From the NCBI GenBank assembly GCA_910579155.1, contig CAJTTS010000018.1, positions 1 through 44,366 on the forward strand: a DNA stretch of 44,366 nt, written 5' to 3'. Of this stretch, positions 1 to 10,293 are shown one piece after another (positions within the stretch are counted from its first letter, which is position 1; each line of letters starts with the position of its first letter). Origin of the DNA: an uncultured Oscillospiraceae bacterium (GTDB taxonomy: Bacteria; Bacillota_A; Clostridia; Oscillospirales; Oscillospiraceae). Made by a program: the position numbers and the translations under genes. A model generated the notes under the pieces. It saw nothing but the letters and a program-made list of their open reading frames with translations, made no database searches and was not told where the DNA came from.

Positions 1-1220
1 TCTACGCGCTCCGACCGGGGGTTGTCTTCGGTGAGCACGGCGTAGTCCGCCCAACGGGCGGCGGCGCGGGCCATGTCCCGGCGGCGCATTTTGGGGCGGT
101 CGCCCCCCGCGCCAAACACGGCGATGATGCGGCGGGGGCGGTGAGCGGCCAGGGCGGAGAGGATGGCGTGGAAGCTGACGCCGTTGTGGGCGTAGTCGAT
201 GACCACGTCAAAGGGCGCGGGGACGCTCAGGCGCTGGGCCCGGCCTGGGACGCTGGTATGGGCCAGGCCCGCCCGGACCGCGCCGTCGTTGAGCCCCAGC
301 GCACGGCTGAGGGCCACGGCGGCCAGGGCGTCGGCGGCGTTGAAGTCCCCCGGCAGGGGGATGTGATAGGGGGGCGCGCCGTCCACGGTGAGGCGGGTGG
401 AGAGGGGGCGGTCCGGGTCGGGGGCAATGGCCAAGGCGCGGGCGTCCGCGCCCTCCCCGAAGCCGAAGGTGAAGACAGGCGTGCCGTCGGGGACCTGGGC
501 GGCCATGGCGGGCCAGTTGGGGTCGTCGGCGTTGCCCACGGCCATGCGGCACTGGCGGAACAGAGCGGCCTTGCAGGCGCGGTATTCGTCGAAATCGGCG
601 TGTTCCGCGCCGCCAATGTGGTCCGGGGAGAGGTTGAGGAACAGCGCTGCGGCGAAGACCAGCCCATGGACCCGGCTCAACTTCATGGCCTGGGAGGAGA
701 CCTCCATCACCACATGGGAACAGCCCGCGTCGGCCATCCGGCGCAGAGTGCGGTGAAGGGTGATGGGCTCGGGGGTGGTGTTGGGGCCGGCGGACAGCGG
801 CTCCCGGCCGATGTACGCGCCCAGGGTGCCGATCATGCCGGTTTTGTACCCGGCGGCGGCGAGGATCTCCCGGAGCATGTGGGCGGTGGTGGTCTTGCCC
901 TTGGTGCCGGTGGCGGCGATAAGGGTGAGGGCCTGCTCCGGGTGGCCGTAGAACTCCGCAGCCAACAGGGCCAGGGCGGCGCGGGGGTCGTCCACCGCTG
1001 CGCCGGGGACGCCTTCGGGCAGGGGCGGGCGGCACACTACGGCGGCGGCGCCGCGGGCCAAAGCGCCGGGGATGTGAGCGCGGCCGTCGGCGCGCGTGCC
1101 CTCCAGGGCGACGAAGAGCGCGCCGGGGACTACCTCCCGGGAGTCGCAGACGAGGGCGGTGACCGGCGGGTCCTGGGGGCACTCCGCCCCGGCGGCGGAC
1201 AAAAGCTGGGACAGCATCAT
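1..1220 (-). CDS. murE: MurE, UDP-MurNAc-tripeptide synthetase, 3' end cut by window edge
   Basis: The cytoplasmic Mur ligase adds the third stem-peptide residue to UDP-MurNAc-L-Ala-D-Glu using ATP. About 406 codons are present; the C-terminal end lies beyond position 1. Visible landmarks are the P-loop TGTKGKTT near residue 110, the NTTPEP stretch, the VSSQAM stretch, the VFGAGGDR motif near residue 370 and, close to the edge, TEDNPRSE. In characterised MurE enzymes DNPR marks meso-diaminopimelate specificity, while lysine enzymes differ here, so a DAP-type wall is inferred. The first of two adjacent ATGs (1218-1220) follows AAAAGGAG by 8 bases. It lies just after the dnaJ terminator, in the same direction as the heat-shock operon, so it may share residual readthrough but is probably a separate unit. 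Confidence 0.93.
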   Translation of the reverse strand, partial: MMLSQLLSAAGAECPQDPPVTALVCDSREVVPGALFVALEGTRADGRAHIPGALARGAAAVVCRPPLPEGVPGAAVDDPRAALALLAAEFYGHPEQALTLIAATGTKGKTTTAHMLREILAAAGYKTGMIGTLGAYIGREPLSAGPNTTPEPITLHRTLRRMADAGCSHVVMEVSSQAMKLSRVHGLVFAAALFLNLSPDHIGGAEHADFDEYRACKAALFRQCRMAVGNADDPNWPAMAAQVPDGTPVFTFGFGEGADARALAIAPDPDRPLSTRLTVDGAPPYHIPLPGDFNAADALAAVALSRALGLNDGAVRAGLAHTSVPGRAQRLSVPAPFDVVIDYAHNGVSFHAILSALAAHRPRRIIAVFGAGGDRPKMRRRDMARAAARWADYAVLTEDNPRSERV

Positions 1221-1266
1221 GGGGAAAACTCCTTTTCGGTTTTCTCCAATCTATGGTTTTGGACAG

Positions 1267-1298
1267 AAAAAGGTCCCTCCCGCATGGCGGAAGGGACC
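1267..1298 (-). terminator. Rho-independent terminator after dnaJ
   Basis: On the minus strand, GGTCCCTTCCGC pairs with GCGGGAGGGACC around a short loop (1272-1298) and is followed by TTTTT (1267-1271). It sits 6 bases beyond the dnaJ stop and separates the heat-shock operon from murE. The T-rich end of dnaJ on the opposite side could also let it work on the plus strand. Confidence 0.8.
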
Positions 1299-1303
1299 GG
1301 ATT

Positions 1304-2461
1304 TTATTTTTTCTTCTTTTTCCCGGTGAAGAAGTCCTTCACCGGTGTGGCCGGGGCGGGCGAACCCTCGCCCATGGTTTCCGCGTAGGCCAGCAGGGCG
1401 CTCTTTTGCTGGCTGGTCAGGTTGGTGGGCACCTGCACCTGGACGGTGACATACTGGTCGCCGCGCCCCCGCCCGTTGATGCTGGGCGCGCCCTTTCCCC
1501 GCAGGCGGAATACGGTGCCCGGCTGGGTTCCGGCGGGCAGGTTGTATTTCACCTTGCCGTCGATGGTCTCAATCTCCAGCTCGGCGCCCAGCGCCGCCTG
1601 GGTGAAGGACACGGCCCGGTCCATGTAGAGGTCGTTCCCCTCCCGCTGGAACCGGGGGTCGGGGATGACGGCCACGTTGACCAGCAGGTCTCCGGCAGGC
1701 CCCCCGTTTTCGCCGCCGCTGCCCTGGCCCCGCATGGAGATGGTCTGACCGTCGTAAATGCCGGCGGGCACGCGCACCTTGATCTTCCTCTGACGGCGCA
1801 CCTGGCCGTTGCCGCGGCAGTCGGGGCAGGGCTGGTGGATGATCTTGCCGGTGCCGTGGCACTTGGAGCAGGGCGCGGTGGTGGTAAAGGCGAAGCCGCC
1901 GCCGCCCCGCTGAATCCGCACCTGGCCGGAGCCCCGGCAGTCGGGACAGACCTCGGCGGTGGTGCCGGGGGCGCAGCCGGTGCCGCCGCAGGACTCGCAG
2001 TTCTCCATCCGGGGCACGTTCAGCTCCTTCTCGCAGCCGCTCATGGCTTCGGCGAAGGTGATGGTGATGCTGGCCCGGACGGAGGCCCCCTTCTTGGGCG
2101 CATTGGGGTTGGCCTGACGCTGTCCGCCAAAGCTGCCGAACCCGCCGCCGAAGAAGGACCCGAAGATGTCCCCCAGATCGATGTCGCCCATGTCGAACCC
2201 GCCGCCGAAGCCCCCCGCGCCGAAGCTGGGGTCCACTCCCGCGTGGCCGAACTGGTCGTACTTGGCCCGCTTCTCCTTGTCGGACAGGATGCCGTAGGCT
2301 TCGTTGACCTCTTTAAACTTGGCCTCTGCCTCGGCGTTACCCGGGTTCATGTCCGGATGGTACTGCTTGGCCAGCTTGCGGTAGGCTTTTTTTAATTCAT
2401 CGTCGGACGCAGTCTTGCCTACGCCCAATACCTCATAGTAATCTCGCTTCTGATCCGCCAA
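1304..2461 (-). CDS. dnaJ: DnaJ, type I Hsp40 co-chaperone
   Basis: DnaJ delivers unfolded clients to DnaK and stimulates its ATPase. The 385 residues show a J domain with HPD at 35-37, a Gly/Phe-rich linker (about 75-115), and four CxxCxGxG zinc repeats ([32 protein letters not shown]) at about 150-220, followed by the substrate-binding C-terminal domains and an unusual run of five lysines at the end. The start is TTG at 2459-2461, preceded by AGAGGTGAA; no in-frame ATG fits better. The weak start codon plus a strong hairpin in the dnaK-dnaJ gap suggest lower expression than dnaK. It is the last gene of the CIRCE-controlled operon. Confidence 0.97.
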   Translation of the reverse strand: MADQKRDYYEVLGVGKTASDDELKKAYRKLAKQYHPDMNPGNAEAEAKFKEVNEAYGILSDKEKRAKYDQFGHAGVDPSFGAGGFGGGFDMGDIDLGDIFGSFFGGGFGSFGGQRQANPNAPKKGASVRASITITFAEAMSGCEKELNVPRMENCESCGGTGCAPGTTAEVCPDCRGSGQVRIQRGGGGFAFTTTAPCSKCHGTGKIIHQPCPDCRGNGQVRRQRKIKVRVPAGIYDGQTISMRGQGSGGENGGPAGDLLVNVAVIPDPRFQREGNDLYMDRAVSFTQAALGAELEIETIDGKVKYNLPAGTQPGTVFRLRGKGAPSINGRGRGDQYVTVQVQVPTNLTSQQKSALLAYAETMGEGSPAPATPVKDFFTGKKKKK

Positions 2462-2480
2462 ATGGATTCACCTCTTTACG

Positions 2481-2516
2481 CGGGAAACGCGGGGCTGAGG
2501 GCCCCGCTGTTTCCCG
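2481..2516 (-). promoter_or_regulatory. dnaK-dnaJ intercistronic hairpin
   Basis: CGGGAAAC and GCGGGGC pair with GCCCCGC and GTTTCCCG (15 bp with a one-base bulge, five-base loop). No T-run follows on the minus strand, so it looks like an RNA stability or processing element rather than a terminator. It ends about 20 bases upstream of the dnaJ TTG start. Confidence 0.6.
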
Positions 2517-2524
2517 TCAGGGTT

Positions 2525-4384
<1,860 letters not shown>

Positions 4385-4454
4385 AGTTGATTTCCTCCTG
4401 TTATATGAAAGTGTATTTTAACAATGTGAAATTGGGGATGCATGGTTGTACCGC

Positions 4455-4608
4455 GAAGCGCCCAGGGGCAGCGGACAGGGTCCGAACGCAGGGCCGCCAG
4501 CTCCGGCGACCGGGCGCGTTCAGCTTCAAGCTTTGCATACGGGTAAAGAGGGGGCCGGCCCGAAGAGAGGGCCCTGTCCGCTGCCTCTGGTCTGCCAGCC
4601 TGCGCTTC
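4455..4608 (-). repeat. Nested inverted repeats between grpE and dnaK
   Basis: GGCAGCGGACAGGG (4467-4480) is perfectly complementary to CCCTGTCCGCTGCC (4572-4585), and outside it GAAGCGC (4455-4461) pairs with GCGCTTC (4602-4608). Together they could fold the whole grpE-dnaK spacer into one long-range hairpin with a branched GC-rich middle. There is no T-run, so it is not a normal terminator. It may be an mRNA processing site or a separate repeat element that landed in the operon. A weak promoter-like AT-rich patch precedes dnaK, but no second CIRCE was found. Confidence 0.6.
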
Positions 4609-5226
4609 TTAATTTGCGACCTTGACCATAGAGAACCGGATCACTTTATCTCCACAGATAAAGCCCTGTTGGAACACCTCCACGATGGTGTTCTCCCCGG
4701 CCTCCTCGTCGTCGCAGTGCATGACGGCGTTGTGCCGGTTGGGGTCAAAAACCTCACCCAGGGCGGGGATGACCTCCACGCCTAACGTGGTCAGCGCGTC
4801 CTGGAGGCCCTTCATGGTCATCTCCACGCCCTTCTTGTACGCTTCGTCGGCGGTTTGCTGCTTGAGAGCCCGCTCCAGGTTGTCGTACACGGGGAGGAAA
4901 GCCGCCACGGTCTGGGCCTTGGCCTCGGTCCAGGCGTTTTCCTTCTCCTTGGCGGTGCGCTTGCGGTAGTTGTCGTACTCCGCAGCCAGACGCAGGTATT
5001 TGTCCGCCGCCTCGGCCAGAAGCTGGCCTTGGTCCTTCTTGGGTTCCTTTTTGCCTTTCCCGAAGAATCCCTTTGTCTTGGATTCCGGCGCTTCCGAAGC
5101 CTCGGCGGCCTCGGGGGGGGCCGCAGTCTCGGCGGCCTCTTCAGCGACCTCCTGCTCGGGGGTGTCGGCGATCTCGTCCTGCACGTCCTCGGGGACGGGG
5201 TTTTCTTTCAACTTGTCGTTAGCCAT
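4609..5226 (-). CDS. grpE: GrpE, DnaK nucleotide exchange factor
   Basis: GrpE dimers release ADP from DnaK. The 205 residues have a long acidic, Ala/Glu-rich N-terminus (1-50), a basic KKEPKK patch, a helical dimer region with the typical LRLAAEYDNYRKRT stretch, and a beta-domain containing NPVYDNLERAL-like and DPNRHNAVMH segments. The C-terminus (GFICGDKVIRFSMVKV) matches the family. ATG at 5226 lies 6 bases after the hrcA stop; its ribosome binding site AAAGGAGG is inside the end of hrcA, so the two are probably translationally coupled. Confidence 0.96.
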   Translation of the reverse strand: MANDKLKENPVPEDVQDEIADTPEQEVAEEAAETAAPPEAAEASEAPESKTKGFFGKGKKEPKKDQGQLLAEAADKYLRLAAEYDNYRKRTAKEKENAWTEAKAQTVAAFLPVYDNLERALKQQTADEAYKKGVEMTMKGLQDALTTLGVEVIPALGEVFDPNRHNAVMHCDDEEAGENTIVEVFQQGFICGDKVIRFSMVKVAN

Positions 5227-5232
5227 TGGCGT

Positions 5233-6297
5233 CTATTCCTCCTTTTCCGGCGTACCGGGGGGCAGCTCGGGTTGTCCAAACAGCTTGGACAGTCCGTCCG
5301 CCACATAGGACAGCTTGGCGGCCACCTTGGCGTAGTCCATCCGGGTGGGTCCTACCACGCCGATAACCCCCTTCATGCCGTCCCCGATGTCGTAGCTTGC
5401 CAGCACCACGCTGGTGTCTTTCAGCTCCTCGGCCACATTCTCCGGGCCGATGAGGATTTTGGTGTCGTCCCCATCCAGCGCGGGCAGGGCCAGCGCCTGG
5501 GCCAGAGCCTTATCCTCGGACAGGTAACTCATCAGCGCCTGGGCTTTGCCCAGGTCCTGGTATTCGGGGTGGTCCAGGATGTGGCTGGCTCCGGCGGTGT
5601 ACACCGCGCTGCTCTCCAGCTCGTCCAGCACCTCCATGGCGAAGGACACCACCAGGGAGATGAGCCCGTAGGAGCTGCCCGCCGCGTGCTCGGCCACCCG
5701 CATCAGCTCCGGGGTGAGCTGGTCCAGGGTTTTGCCCACGAACGCGGTGTTCAAAAGGGTGGTGAGCAATTGAAGCTGGGGTTCGCTCAGCTCGGCGGGC
5801 AGGCGGAACAGCTTGTTTTTCACCACGCTGCTGTCCGTCATCACCACCGCGATAAAGGAGGCGGAGTCCACCAGAATCAGATCGAACCGCTTGATGGTCA
5901 GCCGCCGGGCCCCCTCGGTGAGGGAAAACGCGGGGTAGTTGGTGAGCTGGGACACCATCCGTCCCGCCTGGTCGATAACCTTGTCCAGCTCCTGCATTTT
6001 CAGGTGCAGCGCGTCGTTGATCTGGCGGGTCTCCTCCAGGGACAAACGCTGTTCCTCCATCAGCTCGTTCACATACAGCCGGTAACCCTTGGGAGAGGGA
6101 ACCCGTCCGGCGGAGGTGTGGGGCTGCTCCAGGTAACCCCGCTCCGTCAGGTCGGCCAGCTCGTTGCGGATGGTGGCGGAGGATACCTTCAACCCCGCCA
6201 GTTCCATCAGCGCCTTGGAGCCCACCGGCTCCGCCGTCTGGATATAGCTTTCCACCACGGCGCGCAAAATTTTCTTCTTTCGCTCGGACAGCTCCAA
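5233..6297 (-). CDS. hrcA: HrcA, heat-inducible repressor of the CIRCE regulon
   Basis: HrcA binds CIRCE and represses class I heat-shock genes; in model species its folding depends on GroE. The 354-residue product starts with a winged-helix region (LSERKKKILRAVVESYIQTAEPVGSKAL, then SSATIRNELADLTERGYLEQPHTSAGR), the DNA-reading part, followed by the GAF-like regulatory domain ending VGPTRMDYAKVAAKLSYV. I chose TTG at 6297 because AGGAGG sits 7 bases ahead and because the longer open frame (to 6768) would run through the operator and promoter. It is first in the operon and thereby autoregulated. Confidence 0.95.
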   Translation of the reverse strand: MELSERKKKILRAVVESYIQTAEPVGSKALMELAGLKVSSATIRNELADLTERGYLEQPHTSAGRVPSPKGYRLYVNELMEEQRLSLEETRQINDALHLKMQELDKVIDQAGRMVSQLTNYPAFSLTEGARRLTIKRFDLILVDSASFIAVVMTDSSVVKNKLFRLPAELSEPQLQLLTTLLNTAFVGKTLDQLTPELMRVAEHAAGSSYGLISLVVSFAMEVLDELESSAVYTAGASHILDHPEYQDLGKAQALMSYLSEDKALAQALALPALDGDDTKILIGPENVAEELKDTSVVLASYDIGDGMKGVIGVVGPTRMDYAKVAAKLSYVADGLSKLFGQPELPPGTPEKEE

Positions 6298-6320
6298 GGG
6301 ACCGCCTCCTCTCCGGGGAT

Positions 6321-6347
6321 TTAGCACTCGGCCTTTCTGAGTGCTAA
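6321..6347 (-). promoter_or_regulatory. CIRCE operator
   Basis: The sequence TTAGCACTC-N9-GAGTGCTAA is a perfect match to the classical CIRCE inverted repeat bound by HrcA. It lies 23 bases ahead of the hrcA TTG start and overlaps the predicted transcription start, so HrcA would block initiation and also occupy the leader. Only one copy is present in the window. Confidence 0.97.
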
Positions 6348-6351
6348 AGTA

Positions 6352-6380
6352 AATGTACCACCACCCCCCAAAATTGTCAA
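6352..6380 (-). promoter_or_regulatory. Sigma-A promoter of the heat-shock operon
   Basis: On the minus strand TTGACA (6375-6380) and TACATT (6352-6357) are separated by exactly 17 bases. Initiation about 7 bases downstream would fall inside CIRCE. The rest of the 310-base gap to the mannosyltransferase gene (6381-6607) shows only a weak TACAAT (6529-6534) on the plus strand and no further clear signal. Confidence 0.85.
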
Positions 6381-6607
6381 TAGTCCAGTTGTAAATTAAA
6401 TGTGAATGTGAGGAAGTGCCAGGGAACGGACCGGTTTTCGCAGCACATTGCAGAGAGCGCTGACCGTCCGCCGTTGCCCGGTTTGGTGCAAGATGAAAAA
6501 AAGACTTCCTTTTCCGGGCTGTTCGTAGTACAATTACCATTAGTATCGGTATTTTTGCCCATCCCGTGAATTGGAACGCGTCCGGCGCGTGTATATGGAG
6601 GCCCGCA

Positions 6608-8845
6608 ATGAGAAATGGATTGGCTTTGGCCGCGTCGGCGGCCCCGGAGGAAAGCGGCCCGCTGACCCTCCAGGGGGCGTGGGACGCGGCGGTATCCGGC
6701 GTGAGCTGGTTTTTCGGAAACCTGTCCCCCGCCTTTGCCTGGTTTATCCCGGCGCTGGCGGTGTGCATCGCCTTTTTCGTATATTACTGGTGGTGTCTGC
6801 GCCCCCGCCCCCGCAGCCTGGAGTGGATCGCCATGGCGGAGGAGCGCGCCCAGCGCGGCCGCATGACCCTCACCCTGCCCTGCCACCCCATGGAGCGGGG
6901 GGACGTGCTGCCCGTGCTGCTGCTGACGGCGGTATACGCCGCCACGGCGTTTTTCCAGTTGGGCAACCTGTCCGGCCCCGAGAGCGTGGCCAAGTTCCGG
7001 CAGGGGGACAGCGTGGAGTTTTTCTACGAGGAGCCGGTGACCCTGGACAAGGTGTCCTTTTTCACCTCCCTGGGCACGGGGAGCTATGCCCTGGAGTGGG
7101 AGGATGAAGGCGGAAACTGGCAGGGCGTCAAGCTGGACCAGAGCTATAACACCTTGTTCAAGTGGCGGCTGCTGGACCTGACGAAGGTGGACCGCGAGGG
7201 CGCGGAGAGCGAGACCCCGGTGGGTCCGGTCACCGCCTCCCGGTTCCGGCTCACCGCCGCCAGCGCCCCCCGGGAGGAGGGGTTATGGCTGGCGGAGCTG
7301 GCCCTTTGGAGCGGGCAGTCCGCCAAGGTCCCGGCCTATGAGGACGAGTCGGCCCGGCCCCTGTTTGACGAGCAGGAGCACTGGACCACCAAGTCCACCT
7401 ATCTAAACTCGTCCTATTTTGACGAGATCTACCACCCCCGCACCGCCCTGGAGCACCTGAACGACGTCTATCCCTATGAGGTGTCCCACCCGCCCCTGGG
7501 CAAGCTGATCCTGTCCATCGGCATAGCCATCTTCGGCATGGCGCCCTTTGGGTGGCGGTTTATGGGGACGCTGTTTGGGGTATTGATGGTGCCGGTGCTG
7601 TACCTGTTTCTGAAAAACCTGTTTGGTAAAACTCCTGTGGCGGCGTGCGGCACGGCTCTGTTTACCTTCGACTTCATGCACCTGGTGCAGACCCGTATCG
7701 CCACCATCGACACCTACGGCGTGTTTTTCATCCTGGTGTCCTATTACTTCATGTACCGCTGGCTGGCGGTCCCCGCCGGGAAGAAGCTGCGGTACTACAT
7801 TCTGCCCCTGTTCCTCAGCGGCCTGTTCTGGGGGATCGGCTGCGCGTCCAAGTGGACGGTGGTGTACGCCGGGGCTGGTTTGGCCCTGCTTTGGCTGCTG
7901 GGGATGGTCTTCAAGGCCGGGGATTGGCGGGAGGCGGAGGACCGGGCCCGACAGGCGGCGGCCCCGCCGGAGGTCCGCGAGGAGGTGACGGAGGCTGTAT
8001 TTCAGGAGGCCCCGCTGCCTTGGGAGCGGCCCCGGGTACCCTCTTTCACCGTCCACGTGGTGGGAACCATTCTGCTATCCGTATTATTTTTTGTGTTGAT
8101 TCCCGTTTGTATTTATACGGCGTCCTATTTCCCCTATGCCGTGGCCCGGGGGAATATGAGCGGCGCCCTGGGTTTGATCCGGCAGTCGGTTACCTGGCCC
8201 TTCACGCAGTTGCCGCAATACTTCAGCCAGATGGGCCGCGTCCTGGAGGACGGGACGAAACAGGGCTTTTTCGACGTGATCCCCAACAACAGCGGCCATC
8301 CGGTGGAGATTATGCTGCAAAACCAGCGCTTCATGTTCACCTACCACCAGGGGGTTCACACCCCTCATCCCTATGAATCGTATTGGTATCAGTGGATTTT
8401 CGACGGCCGGCCCATTCTGTACTACCGGGACCTGGAGGTGCCCGGCGTGAAGAGCCTGTTTGCCTCCTTTAATAACCCGCTGGTGTCCTGGATGGGGCTG
8501 CTGGCCTTTGTGGGGGTGGCCGTCCAGGCGGTGCGCCGCCGCTGCGGCAAGGGGCTGTTTATCCTCATCGCTATCCTGTCCCAGTTCGTGCCCTGGCTGC
8601 CCATCGGGCGCATCCTGTTCGCCTACCACTATTTCCCCACGGTCCTTTTCCTGTGCTTCGCCATCGCCTACCTGATGGACGACATGATGAGCCGCAAGCG
8701 GAAGGGGTATCGGTTGGCGGTGTACGGCTTCACGGGGTATGCCGTGGCGCTGTACGCAATTTTCTACCCAGAGCTCATCGGTATGTATGTGCCCACATGG
8801 TACGCCACCTATTTCTTGCGCTGGTTCCCGAGCTGGCCCTTGTAG
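6608..8845 (+). CDS. Protein O-mannosyltransferase (PMT, GT39 family) with N-terminal lectin-like insert
   Basis: A polytopic membrane glycosyltransferase that in characterised homologues moves mannose from a polyprenyl-phosphate carrier to exported proteins. The 745 residues begin with a membrane span (about 35-60) and a second at about 100-115. An extracytoplasmic beta-rich stretch follows (about 120-240, SVEFFYEEPVTLDKV to AELALWSG) that resembles a discoidin/F5-8C fold. The PMT core then has SYFDEIYHPRTA and SHPPLGK (H294), about nine more membrane spans, and the motif HTPHPYESYWYQW near 580. ATG 6608 has GGAG 8 bases ahead; an earlier GTG in frame lacks a site. It stands alone, divergent from hrcA. 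The acceptor proteins are unknown; surface proteins such as those at 27650-37951 are only a guess. Confidence 0.88.
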   Translation: MRNGLALAASAAPEESGPLTLQGAWDAAVSGVSWFFGNLSPAFAWFIPALAVCIAFFVYYWWCLRPRPRSLEWIAMAEERAQRGRMTLTLPCHPMERGDVLPVLLLTAVYAATAFFQLGNLSGPESVAKFRQGDSVEFFYEEPVTLDKVSFFTSLGTGSYALEWEDEGGNWQGVKLDQSYNTLFKWRLLDLTKVDREGAESETPVGPVTASRFRLTAASAPREEGLWLAELALWSGQSAKVPAYEDESARPLFDEQEHWTTKSTYLNSSYFDEIYHPRTALEHLNDVYPYEVSHPPLGKLILSIGIAIFGMAPFGWRFMGTLFGVLMVPVLYLFLKNLFGKTPVAACGTALFTFDFMHLVQTRIATIDTYGVFFILVSYYFMYRWLAVPAGKKLRYYILPLFLSGLFWGIGCASKWTVVYAGAGLALLWLLGMVFKAGDWREAEDRARQAAAPPEVREEVTEAVFQEAPLPWERPRVPSFTVHVVGTILLSVLFFVLIPVCIYTASYFPYAVARGNMSGALGLIRQSVTWPFTQLPQYFSQMGRVLEDGTKQGFFDVIPNNSGHPVEIMLQNQRFMFTYHQGVHTPHPYESYWYQWIFDGRPILYYRDLEVPGVKSLFASFNNPLVSWMGLLAFVGVAVQAVRRRCGKGLFILIAILSQFVPWLPIGRILFAYHYFPTVLFLCFAIAYLMDDMMSRKRKGYRLAVYGFTGYAVALYAIFYPELIGMYVPTWYATYFLRWFPSWPL

Positions 8846-8947
8846 ACACAAGCTCCATATCGCTTGCTTCCGGCTTTGCCGAAAGCTCGCTCATTCCGCT
8901 GTGTCTACAATTCCAAATCGAACCCGCTCCGCTGGGCTTCGATTTGG
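8840..8947. repeat. Intergenic element built of three inverted repeats
   Basis: TTGTAGACAC (8840-8849) is perfectly complementary to GTGTCTACAA (8901-8910), and a small GC hairpin lies between them. Directly after comes CCAAATCGAA (8913-8922) paired with TTCGATTTGG (8938-8947). The first arm includes the stop codon of the mannosyltransferase gene. The block fills the gap to the next gene and has no T-run. It looks like a dispersed palindromic element or a transcript-stabilising structure. Confidence 0.55.
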
Positions 8948-8979
8948 GTTGAAAGGGCGCATTTTAGAGGTGATTTGAT

Positions 8980-9795
8980 ATGTATCTCTGCGATATCCAC
9001 AGCCACACCAAGGTGTCCCATGACAGCCGCGCGGAGCTGTCCGATATGGCTCAAGCCGCCGTCCGCGCGGGTCTAAAGGAATTCTGCGTCACCGACCACT
9101 GTGACCTGGTGGGTCTGGAGGGCGAGCCGGCGACCTCCTTCGACTGGACCGCCGCCAAGGAGCAGTACCACGCGGTCAAGGGGGCGCGGGGCAACGAGCT
9201 CGCCCTCCGCCTGGGGATCGAGCTGGGTTCCGCCCCCGTTGACCCGGAGGCCGCCCGCGCCATCCTGGCCCAGGGCGGGGAAGAGCTGGATTTTGTGCTG
9301 GGCTCCCTCCACAACTGGATCGGCATGGAGGGGAACCGGGATTTGTACTTTTCCGACTACCACGACAATCCGGAGCTGAGCCGCCGGGCGGTGGAGAACA
9401 TCCTGGACTACACCTGGACCCTGGTGACAGAGTGCGCCGACTGCTATGACAGCCTGGCCCACATCGTCTATCCCCTGCGGTATATCCACCGGGACGGGGT
9501 GGAGTTGTCCCTGGCGGACTACGAGGAGCGGGTGCGGGCCATCTTCACTGAGGTGGCGAAAACCGACCACGCCCTGGAGGTAAACGTGTGCCGGGGGAAG
9601 GAGCTGGATTGCTGGCCGCCGTTGCTGGACTGGTTCAGGGAGTGCGGCGGGCGTATGGTCACCGTGGGCGCGGACGCCCACCGGCCCGAGGACGTGGGCA
9701 AGGGCATTCCCCAGGCGTTGGGTCTGTTGAAGGCGGCGGGGTTCGACCGCGTGACCACCTATGAGCGCCGCCGCCCGGTGTTTCACAGTCTGTAA
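8980..9795 (+). CDS. PHP-domain phosphatase, likely histidinol-phosphatase
   Basis: The 271-residue protein opens with DIHSHTKVSHDSRAE, the HxH metal-binding motif of the PHP superfamily, followed by FCVTDHCD, a mid-protein DFVLGSLHNW, a DSLAHIVYPLRY segment and the C-terminal VTVGADAHRPEDVG; these positions supply the trinuclear metal ligands in HisK/HisJ-type histidinol-phosphate phosphatases. That enzyme removes phosphate from histidinol phosphate late in histidine synthesis. No other his genes are nearby, so the substrate is inferred from family only and another phosphoester is possible. ATG 8980 follows AGAGGTGATTTGAT. Confidence 0.82.
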   Translation: MYLCDIHSHTKVSHDSRAELSDMAQAAVRAGLKEFCVTDHCDLVGLEGEPATSFDWTAAKEQYHAVKGARGNELALRLGIELGSAPVDPEAARAILAQGGEELDFVLGSLHNWIGMEGNRDLYFSDYHDNPELSRRAVENILDYTWTLVTECADCYDSLAHIVYPLRYIHRDGVELSLADYEERVRAIFTEVAKTDHALEVNVCRGKELDCWPPLLDWFRECGGRMVTVGADAHRPEDVGKGIPQALGLLKAAGFDRVTTYERRRPVFHSL

Positions 9796-9855
9796 AAGGG
9801 TGGAACTCGACAACAAATAGTAAATTAAACCGCAATTACAACGGGAGGGATTTCC

Positions 9856-10293
9856 ATGAAGATATCAATCGCCTGCGACCACGGCGCTTATGAGTTGAAA
9901 GAACGCCTCAAGGCCCACTTGGTAAAGCAGGGCCATGAGGTGGTGGACTGCGGCGCCAACAGCCTGGAGAGCTGCGATTACCCGGACTATGCCCGCCCCG
10001 CCGCCCAATTGGTGGCGGACGGGACCTGTGACCGGGGCGTGGTGCTTTGCACCACCGGCATCGGCATGTCCATGGTGGCCAACAAGGTCAAGGGAGTGCG
10101 GTGCGCCCTGTGCCACGAGCCGCTGTCCGCCGAGATGACCCGCCGCCACAACGACGCCAACATGTTGGCCATGGGGGCGGGGGTTACCGGCGGCAATCTG
10201 GCCGAACGCATTCTGGACGTGTTTTTGTCCACCGAATTTGAGGGCGGACGCCACCAGCGCCGGATCGGCAAGATGATGGAGGTGGAGCAATGA
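9856..10293 (+). CDS. rpiB: RpiB, ribose-5-phosphate isomerase B
   Basis: Interconverts ribose 5-phosphate and ribulose 5-phosphate in the pentose phosphate pathway. The 145 residues show the family order: IACDHGAYELK at the N-terminus, VDCGANSLESCDYPDYA, then VVLCTTGIGMSMVANKVKGVRCALC holding the catalytic Cys region, MTRRHNDANMLAMGAGV, and the C-terminal STEFEGGRHQRRI. The active-site loop reads CTTG where many homologues have CGTG. ATG 9856 follows GGGAGG. The stop overlaps the next gene by four bases (ATGA), indicating an operon with the HELMH protein. Confidence 0.94.
   Translation: MKISIACDHGAYELKERLKAHLVKQGHEVVDCGANSLESCDYPDYARPAAQLVADGTCDRGVVLCTTGIGMSMVANKVKGVRCALCHEPLSAEMTRRHNDANMLAMGAGVTGGNLAERILDVFLSTEFEGGRHQRRIGKMMEVEQ

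Noticed and set aside
6298..6768. N-terminal extension of the hrcA frame
   Set aside because: It would read through the sigma-A promoter and CIRCE. The TTG at 6297 has a good ribosome binding site and gives the family's usual length.
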